The notes under the pieces are model-generated. The model was given only the letters and a program-made list of their open reading frames with translations. It did not search any database and was not told the DNA's origin. A DNA stretch of 14,933 bases from Candidatus Roizmanbacteria bacterium (GTDB lineage: Bacteria > Patescibacteriota > Microgenomatia > UBA1406 > GWC2-37-13). Both the position numbers and the translations under genes were made by a program. The stretch lies in the NCBI GenBank assembly GCA_026395475.1, contig JAPLYQ010000130.1, positions 1 through 14,933 on the forward strand, given 5' to 3'. How positions within the stretch are numbered: the stretch's first letter is position 1; each line of letters starts with the position of its first letter. Positions 6,407 through 11,070 of the stretch are shown piece by piece.

Positions 6407-7480
6407 TTATTTCGCAATACTCTTCGCTCTTTTTTTTATCTCCGTTACATTTACTGTATATTCTACTGTCCCTACATTCTCGACTGCAAAACTCGCCATT
6501 ACATTCCCCATAACAAGACATTCATTAAGTGGTTTACCCGCAACAAGAGCTCCAACAAACCCTCCGCGCCATGCGTCACCCGCTCCGGTTGGGTCAACTA
6601 CTTTTTTCAGTTTCACTGCAGGAACAAATAGTTTGTTTGCTTTGTATTTTGTTACTCCCAATTCAACCAATTTAACTGATTCAACTAATTCAACTCCTTT
6701 GCTTCCAAGGGTGGTAATAACATTTACTCCTTGCTCAACTAATTCTTTTACCGTGGTCCCTAATCTTTTTTCAATCATCGCAATTTCGTAATCATTTCCT
6801 ATAACATACTGTGCATTCATAACTCCTTTTTTAAGAAGCGCATCTTTAATCCACGTAAGAGTCATACCTGGGTCAAACATATAGGGAAGTTTGTTATTTA
6901 TTACAAATCGCAAAGCTGTAGCAAAAGGTCTCTCATGCGTCGCAGAAATTATCCAAAAATCAGAAGGAGTTGCGTCATTCCCGCGAAGGCGGGAATCCAG
7001 TCGAAGATTTTCATTATTTGTATTTAGAGTTTCTAGTTTAGGAATTAATTTTGCTGCTCCATAATAAAACCCCCATATTTGATTGTCATTTTTATCTGTT
7101 ATTACTTTGCCGGTTGCTGTGTAGAGTTTTTCATCCTTCTGCACATATGTGCAATCAATTTTATTTTTCTTAAAGAAGTCTAATAACTCTCCTCCATCTC
7201 TTCCAACTGCAGCAACAGGGTAGATTGTTGTCCTGTCATTCCCATGTCCCCCTTTGTCATTCCCGCGAAGGCGGGAATCCAGTCCATAATATTCCACTGT
7301 GTTTTTCAACGCATACACAATATTTGTGGTAATACCACCAAGGTGTTTAGCTAAGTCACTTACTGCAAATGAAACATTGATTTGATGAAGTTTTTCAGGA
7401 TGAAAGTAGTCTTTAAAATGATGAGGAAAGTCCATAATCTCATCGTATGCAACCGATCCTGCAATGTAAATTTTTTTCAT
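6407..7480 (-). CDS. PfkB-family kinase, adenosine-kinase-like, with repeat insertions
   Basis: This is a ribokinase-fold kinase of 357 residues, probably phosphorylating adenosine to AMP. The N-terminus IYIAGSVAYDEIMDFP (4-19), HQINVSFAVSDL (32-43), LGGITTNIVYAL (47-58) and TDKNDNQIWGFYYGA (128-142) follow the pattern of bacterial and archaeal adenosine/nucleoside kinases. VVDPTGAGDAW (294-304) holds the anion hole and catalytic base Asp302. Two identical LDSRLRGND peptides (67-75 and 161-169) come from palindromic DNA repeats, and ELVESVKLVEL (264-274) comes from a 9-nt tandem repeat. All three keep the frame and lie between motifs, so the enzyme could still work. It is upstream of ahcY on the same strand, which supports adenosine as substrate. 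Another nucleoside or sugar remains possible. Confidence 0.85.
   Translation of the reverse strand: MKKIYIAGSVAYDEIMDFPHHFKDYFHPEKLHQINVSFAVSDLAKHLGGITTNIVYALKNTVEYYGLDSRLRGNDKGGHGNDRTTIYPVAAVGRDGGELLDFFKKNKIDCTYVQKDEKLYTATGKVITDKNDNQIWGFYYGAAKLIPKLETLNTNNENLRLDSRLRGNDATPSDFWIISATHERPFATALRFVINNKLPYMFDPGMTLTWIKDALLKKGVMNAQYVIGNDYEIAMIEKRLGTTVKELVEQGVNVITTLGSKGVELVESVKLVELGVTKYKANKLFVPAVKLKKVVDPTGAGDAWRGGFVGALVAGKPLNECLVMGNVMASFAVENVGTVEYTVNVTEIKKRAKSIAK
6663..6698. repeat. 9-nt tandem repeat inside the adenosine-kinase-like gene
   Basis: Four 9-mers of the form yAATTCAAC (CAATTCAAC, CAATTTAAC, TGATTCAAC, TAATTCAAC) run head to tail. On the coding strand they encode a Val/Glu/Leu-rich three-residue repeat. 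The boundaries are approximate to a few bases. Confidence 0.5.
6974..7002. repeat. palindromic SRLRGND repeat, copy 2 (within coding sequence)
   Basis: This 29-nt unit is identical to 7256-7284. Its core is an 8-bp perfect stem, ATTCCCGC / GCGGGAAT, around a GAAG loop (6977-6996). It is read in frame as LDSRLRGND at residues 161-169 of the kinase. It resembles widespread REP-like repeats with an ATTCCC...GGGAAT core. It is visibly GC-rich in an AT-rich gene. Confidence 0.85.
7256..7284. repeat. palindromic SRLRGND repeat, copy 1 (within coding sequence)
   Basis: This is the same 29-nt unit in the same orientation and reading frame (residues 67-75), with the stem-loop at 7259-7278. An additional GTCATTCCC lies 19 nt to its left on the plus strand (about 7235-7243), so a partial third unit may border it. 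That encodes the GND of KGGHGND. Confidence 0.85.
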
Positions 7481-7491
7481 GATAGGACACC

Positions 7492-7497
7492 ATTGTA
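7492..7497 (-). promoter_or_regulatory. -10-like box (TACAAT) of the adenosine-kinase-like gene
   Basis: Minus-strand GATACAAT ends 11 nt before the ATG at 7480, giving a predicted leader of only a few nucleotides. Upstream of it lie two tandem 12-mers (7521-7544). Confidence 0.4.
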
Positions 7498-7520
7498 TCA
7501 GAAATAAATTTAAAATCTAT

Positions 7521-7544
7521 CCTCTTTACCACCCTCTTTACCAC
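7521..7544. repeat. tandem 12-mer, two exact copies, upstream of the kinase promoter
   Basis: CCTCTTTACCAC occurs twice head to tail (7521-7532 and 7533-7544), 24 nt upstream of the putative -10 box of the minus-strand kinase. The position would suit a regulator site, or it may be a simple duplication. Confidence 0.6.
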
Positions 7545-7591
7545 TAGCATCAATATTTTCCCTTCACACCAACCTAAACCATAATAAATGC

Positions 7592-7603
7592 GGCTTATAA
7601 GCC
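7592..7603. repeat. 12-nt perfect palindrome GGCTTATAAGCC
   Basis: This is a self-complementary 12-mer in the spacer between the kinase and the S23 gene, flanked by ATAATA (7581-7586) and its complement TATTAT (7612-7617). It could be an operator or a weak hairpin. There is no T-run after it, so I do not call a terminator. Confidence 0.45.
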
Positions 7604-7627
7604 CTTGTCAGTATTATTTCATAGGAT

Positions 7628-7662
7628 TAAACTCTAAACACTAAACCATAAACTCTAAACAA
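7628..7662 (+). repeat. five tandem TAAACNN heptads (left arm)
   Basis: The units are TAAACTC, TAAACAC, TAAACCA, TAAACTC and TAAACAA, followed immediately by the S23 gene ATG. They leave no Shine-Dalgarno. A TATTAT box at 7612-7617 would start a transcript at about 7624, so the array would form the whole 5' leader. Confidence 0.8.
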
Positions 7663-8040
7663 ATGGAACAAAATATAAAATTCCAAACAAAAAAATATGA
7701 CTTAGAAGAGAGGGTAACTTTATTTAGCGAAAATCTTATTACATTCTGTAAAATTCTTTCAATTACGACAATATCCAAACCTCTTATTGACCAGCTCATA
7801 AGGTGCGGGACAAGCATTGGTGCAAATTATATGGAAGCGAATGCGTGTAGTAGTAGAAGGGACTTTATTAATAAAGTTAATATTGCACGTAAAGAAAGTA
7901 AAGAAACTCTCTACTGGCTTCGATTATTATCTATTCAGTTCCCAGAAAGGAAAGATAAATTGGGAATCCTTTGGAAAGAAACTCATGAAATTTCATTAAT
8001 CTTAGGTGGTATCCTTAAATCCGCAAAGAGTAAACTTTAG
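7663..8040 (+). CDS. S23 / IVP-type four-helix-bundle protein
   Basis: This is a 125-residue all-helical protein of the 23S-rRNA intervening-sequence (IVP/S23) family, related in fold to the Avd accessory proteins of diversity-generating retroelements. It shows the family signature: YDLEERVTLFSENLITF (12-28), then DQLIRCGTSIGANYMEA (43-59), SSRRDFINKVNIARKESKET (63-82) and YWLRLL (84-89). Full-length members are 110-130 residues, so it is complete. The molecular role of the family is not settled, though nucleic-acid binding through basic surfaces is known for Avd. It is not within an rRNA operon here. Instead it lies between a PfkB kinase and a glycosyltransferase, bracketed by inverted heptad arrays. 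The family call is secure and the function unknown. Confidence 0.92.
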   Translation: MEQNIKFQTKKYDLEERVTLFSENLITFCKILSITTISKPLIDQLIRCGTSIGANYMEANACSSRRDFINKVNIARKESKETLYWLRLLSIQFPERKDKLGILWKETHEISLILGGILKSAKSKL

Positions 8041-8057
8041 GGTTTATTATTTAGAGT

Positions 8058-8085
8058 TTGTTTAATGTTTAGAGTTTAGTGTTTA
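8058..8085 (-). repeat. four inverted TAAACNN heptads (right arm)
   Basis: Read on the minus strand from 8085, the units are TAAACAC, TAAACTC, TAAACAT and TAAACAA. Further left the pattern decays (ACTCTAAATAATAAACC, 8041-8057). The arm ends 9 nt before the TATAAT box of the next gene. Confidence 0.75.
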
Positions 8086-8094
8086 TGATTTTGT

Positions 8095-8100
8095 TATAAT
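8095..8100 (+). promoter_or_regulatory. -10 box (TATAAT) of the truncated GT2 gene, probably leaderless
   Basis: A perfect TATAAT is followed by 7 nt and then the ATG at 8108, predicting initiation at the start codon. It sits just outside the right heptad arm, so any -35 contact would fall inside the S23 element. Confidence 0.6.
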
Positions 8101-8107
8101 ACTCTTC

Positions 8108-8665
8108 ATGGACAAAAAGAATGTCTCCCATTTCCTTACTTTGATTGTCCCTGTCTATCGCCAAGAAAAAACTATCGTCCATAACCTTCTTCTCATTAAA
8201 AAAGCTCTCGACGCCATTCGCTACGACTACGAAATTTTGGCAGTTATCGATGGAAAGGTAGACAACTCTTTTGAAAGAATCAAAGAGGCAAAAATTGAAA
8301 AAGTGAAAATACTGTTTTATGGAGAGAATAGAGGCAAGTCCTATGCTATTCGTCTTGGTATGCACCACGCAAAAGGGGACTACGTCATGTTTATGGACTC
8401 TGGAATGGAAATTGACACAAGTGGTATCTCTATGCTTCTGGAACACATGGAGTGGTACAACGCAGACATTATTGTGGGAAGCAAACGCCACCCAGCGTCG
8501 CAAGTGAAATACTCCCTATCCCGCAAAATACTGAGTTACGGATATTACCTATTTGTAAAACTTGATACGCTTGCAATCTTCTACCGTACTTTTATTCTTA
8601 GATATTACTCTTCGACACATCAACGACTCATTCTTCCTACAGATTTACAAATAATTGAGGGTTAA
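8108..8665 (+). CDS. glycosyltransferase family 2, probably C-terminally truncated
   Basis: The first ~152 residues are a good GT2 domain of the dolichol-phosphate-mannose-synthase-like type: LTLIVPVYRQEKTI (10-23), YEILAVIDGK (41-50), GENRGKSYAIRLGM (72-85), GDYVMFMDSGMEID (90-103, with DSG where DxD is usual) and IIVGSKRHPASQVKY (121-135). After YYLFVKL (146-152), relatives usually continue with a segment around DTQxGxK and about 60-100 further residues. Here the remaining 33 residues (DTLAIFYRTF to IIEG) look unrelated and the frame stops at 8663-8665, 1 nt before the next gene's ATG. The protein is 185 residues against roughly 220-300 in relatives. It may be inactive. The cut probably marks a recombination junction with the cluster to its right. 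Confidence 0.7.
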   Translation: MDKKNVSHFLTLIVPVYRQEKTIVHNLLLIKKALDAIRYDYEILAVIDGKVDNSFERIKEAKIEKVKILFYGENRGKSYAIRLGMHHAKGDYVMFMDSGMEIDTSGISMLLEHMEWYNADIIVGSKRHPASQVKYSLSRKILSYGYYLFVKLDTLAIFYRTFILRYYSSTHQRLILPTDLQIIEG

Positions 8666-8666
8666 T

Positions 8667-9788
8667 ATGAATAATAAGAAAAAAATTCTTATTCTTAATT
8701 GGAGATGTCCAAAGAACCCCCTCTCAGGTGGCGCAGAAATGGTTACCCTCGAACATGCAAAAGTTTGGGTTAAAAAGGGATTTGACGTAACCTGGCTTTC
8801 AGGTGGTTATAAAAATTGCAAAAAAGAAGAATACATCGAAGGTGTCCGTATTTTTCGGTATGGAAATCCACTCTCTATATATTTACTTGCTCCAATATTG
8901 TATTGGTTTAAGTGGCATGGTAAATTTGATTTAGTTATTGATGAAATACATGGACTTCCATTTTTTACTCCACTATACGTAAAAGGCCCAATAATTGCTT
9001 TCATTCATGAAGTTGCAGATAAAATTTGGGACTATATGTTTACTTTTCCAATAAGTTGGTTAGGAAAATGGCTTGAATCTCACTATTTTAAACTGTACAA
9101 AAATATTTCATTTTGGACTGATGCTGACTCAACTATTGAAGAATTAGTCCCAATGGGAATACGTAAAAAAGATTGTATCGCTATCAACTGCCCCGCTTCT
9201 AATAGTGCTATATCTGAGCTACCAAAAAAAGAGGAAATACCTACCTTCATTTTTGTAAGTAGGCTTGTGCGGATGAAGAGCGTAGAAGAAGTTATTGAAG
9301 CGTTTTTTTATATTCAAAAAGAGTTACCAAATGCACAATTATGGATTGTGGGGGATGGAGACAAAGTCTACTATGAGGAACTGGTAAATAAGGTAAAAAA
9401 CTACTCTATCTCGAATAAAGTTACATTCTACGGAAGAGTTTCCAATGAAAAAAAGCTTGAACTAATGAAAAGATCACACGTACATTTGCTCGGAATTAAA
9501 GTTCATGCAGGATGGTGCTTAGTTGTAATTGAAGCGGCAAGCCAAGGCACTCCTAGTGTTGTCTATTACACTTCAGGCTTGAGAGATGCGGTAAAAAATG
9601 ATAAGACAGGCATTGTCTTACAACAAAACAACCCAAAAGAAATGGCCAAACAAGCAGTTTTACTTTTTAAAAATAAAGAGAGATACATCTTGTTTCAAAA
9701 TGCAGGATTACTGTGGGCAAAAAGTCTCACATGGGAAAAAGCCACAGAACAAAGCCTCAAACTCATTGAAAGTAAGTTTAACGTGTAA
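8667..9788 (+). CDS. glycosyltransferase family 4
   Basis: This GT-B fold transferase has 373 residues. The N-terminal domain contains NPLSGGAEMVTLEHAKVW (17-34), typical of acceptor-side GAE glycine loops. The C-terminal domain has FVSRLVRMKSVEEVIEAF (196-213), LWIVGDGD (225-232), FYGRVSNEKKLELM (254-267) and the donor-site WCLVVIEAASQGTPSVVY (283-300). The retaining-enzyme EX7E motif is altered: Glu289 is present, but the first Glu is Ala281 (HAGWCLVVIE). I chose ATG 8667 rather than the TTG at 8655 because GAGG (8657-8660) is correctly spaced for 8667 and the protein then begins MNNKKKILILNW. It starts the polysaccharide gene run. The substrate is unknown. Confidence 0.85.
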   Translation: MNNKKKILILNWRCPKNPLSGGAEMVTLEHAKVWVKKGFDVTWLSGGYKNCKKEEYIEGVRIFRYGNPLSIYLLAPILYWFKWHGKFDLVIDEIHGLPFFTPLYVKGPIIAFIHEVADKIWDYMFTFPISWLGKWLESHYFKLYKNISFWTDADSTIEELVPMGIRKKDCIAINCPASNSAISELPKKEEIPTFIFVSRLVRMKSVEEVIEAFFYIQKELPNAQLWIVGDGDKVYYEELVNKVKNYSISNKVTFYGRVSNEKKLELMKRSHVHLLGIKVHAGWCLVVIEAASQGTPSVVYYTSGLRDAVKNDKTGIVLQQNNPKEMAKQAVLLFKNKERYILFQNAGLLWAKSLTWEKATEQSLKLIESKFNV

Positions 9789-9879
9789 ATTAGATTGTTA
9801 AATTTGTATAATATGAGCTTAAACTCGTCCAAGATAGTAAAAAATATATGAAGGAGTTATATTTGAAATTTAAAGTAGC
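9789..9879 (+). promoter_or_regulatory. spacer with -10 box and 6-codon minigene before the DegT-family gene
   Basis: TATAAT at 9807-9812 is a likely promoter. AGGAG (9852-9856) is 22 nt from the aminotransferase-fold gene's ATG (9880), too far to serve it directly. It is instead well placed for a TTG at 9863 that opens TTG-AAA-TTT-AAA-GTA-GCA-TGA, whose TGA overlaps the ATG at 9880. This could be a translational-coupling leader, or the ribosome site may simply be unusual. Confidence 0.35.
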
Positions 9880-11070
9880 ATGATCAAACTAATTAAATCA
9901 ACATTTTACGAAGAAGATAAGACGAAACAGGCTTTAACCAAATTTATTACAAAAGCAAAAATATTAAGCTTTGGACCTGAGTGTATAAAATTTGAAGAAA
10001 ATTTTTCTCAATATCAAAAACGCAAATTCACTGTTTTTGTAAATAGCGGAAGTTCTGCAAATCTCGCAATTATTCAGGCGCTTCTTAACCTTGGAAGACT
10101 AAAAAGGGGAGATCTTGTTGGGTTTTCTGCGCTCACATGGTCCACAAATGCAATGCCTCTTATTGAACTTGGCTTAAATGCAGTTCCTATAGATGTGGAG
10201 CTTGATACACTTAATGTCTCAAGCAATAAACTACTTGAAGCACTAAAACAGTATCCTATTAAGGCTTTGTTTATCACTAATCTTCTTGGATTTTGCGATG
10301 ATCTAGAGGTAATCAAAGATATATGTAAAAAAAGAAATATTTTACTCATAGAAGATAATTGTGAAGCTCTTGGATCAAAATATAAAAATAAACTACTGGG
10401 AAATTTTGGTCTCGCAAGCACTTTCTCTTTCTATGTTGGCCACCATATGTCAACCATTGAAGGCGGTGCTATCTGCACTGATGACGAAGAGCTTGCAACT
10501 ATGCTTAAGCTTGTAAGAGCTCATGGATGGGATAGAAATCTATCACTGAGCAATCAAAAGGCAATCCGAGATAAATATCAAGTAAACTCTACTTTCTATT
10601 CTCGGTATACGTTTTATGATCTTGGATACAATTTCAGACCTACAGAAATTAATGGTTTCATAGGAAATGTACAAATTACGTATTTAGATGCGATTTTGGA
10701 AAAAAGAAATAAGAACTTTGTTGAAGTTTCAGATAGAATATATAAAAAAACTGATCTCTACATTCCCATTCGCTACTCTCACATGGACTTTCATTCAAAC
10801 TTTGCTGTTCCCGTTATTTGCGTCTCTCCAAAAGTAAGAGATGAGCTTGTTAAAAGGTGTGAGGGAATAGTTGAAATACGACCCATTGTGGGAGGAGACA
10901 TGACGCAACAACCATTCTTCAATAAATACATGCAAAAATACACGCATATGGGAAAGCAATCTAATGCAGATATTATCCACAAGCAGGGCCTGTACTTTGG
11001 AAATAATCCAGAGCTTACTCGTAAGGAAATTGTTTCGATAATAAAATTATTTTGCACAGATCCATTATGA
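9880..11070 (+). CDS. DegT/DnrJ-fold PLP sugar 3-dehydratase, ColD/RfbH-like
   Basis: This 396-residue protein has the fold of sugar aminotransferases but carries His at the catalytic lysine position. SFYVGHHMSTIEGG (183-196) aligns to the aminotransferase pattern SFHxxKxxxxxEGG, placing H188 on the lysine. That change marks ColD (GDP-4-keto-6-deoxymannose 3-dehydratase) and RfbH/E1. Other landmarks are the phosphate-binding NSGSSANLA (55-63), IEDNCEALGS (157-166) with Asp159 for the pyridine nitrogen, and VRAHGWDRN (212-220). Its length is close to ColD, and it lacks the Cys cluster expected for the iron-sulfur RfbH type. The GMD-like partner immediately downstream (ATGA overlap) points to a GDP-sugar and ColD-type C3 deoxygenation. 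A GDP-perosamine-type aminotransferase is unlikely without the lysine. Confidence 0.8.
   Translation: MIKLIKSTFYEEDKTKQALTKFITKAKILSFGPECIKFEENFSQYQKRKFTVFVNSGSSANLAIIQALLNLGRLKRGDLVGFSALTWSTNAMPLIELGLNAVPIDVELDTLNVSSNKLLEALKQYPIKALFITNLLGFCDDLEVIKDICKKRNILLIEDNCEALGSKYKNKLLGNFGLASTFSFYVGHHMSTIEGGAICTDDEELATMLKLVRAHGWDRNLSLSNQKAIRDKYQVNSTFYSRYTFYDLGYNFRPTEINGFIGNVQITYLDAILEKRNKNFVEVSDRIYKKTDLYIPIRYSHMDFHSNFAVPVICVSPKVRDELVKRCEGIVEIRPIVGGDMTQQPFFNKYMQKYTHMGKQSNADIIHKQGLYFGNNPELTRKEIVSIIKLFCTDPL

Larger units (their letters stand above)
7610..8103 (+). mobile_element. putative S23-gene element bounded by inverted heptad arrays
   Basis: The four-helix-bundle gene is framed by complementary arms. 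The left arm is five TAAACNN heptads (7628-7662), directly abutting the ATG. The right arm is the inverse, NNGTTTA four times (8058-8085), 17 nt after the stop. Pairing 7635-7662 with 8058-8085 gives 24 of 28 matches. Outside these, AGTATTAT (7610-7617) and ATAATACT (8096-8103) form an 8-nt perfect inverted repeat. I see no obvious target-site duplication, so mobility is an inference. The alternative is a transcribed structure resembling an rRNA intervening sequence. Confidence 0.4.

Noticed and set aside
6974..7284. The two palindromic repeats as a CRISPR array
   Set aside because: There are only two copies, 282 nt apart, inside and in frame with a conserved kinase gene, and no cas gene is present.
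7628..8085. The heptads as a telomere-like or CRISPR repeat array
   Set aside because: The TAAACNN units resemble plant telomere repeats only in part, vary in their last two bases, are inverted around a gene, and have no spacers.
8069..8503. A 144-codon minus-strand frame over the GT2 gene
   Set aside because: It is a shadow of the GT2 reading frame, whose plus-strand translation has clear family motifs.
8564..8665. A simple frameshift explaining the odd GT2 C-terminus
   Set aside because: A resemblance to the family's DTQxG motif is limited to two residues, and I could not find the expected continuation in the other plus-strand frames before the next gene starts.
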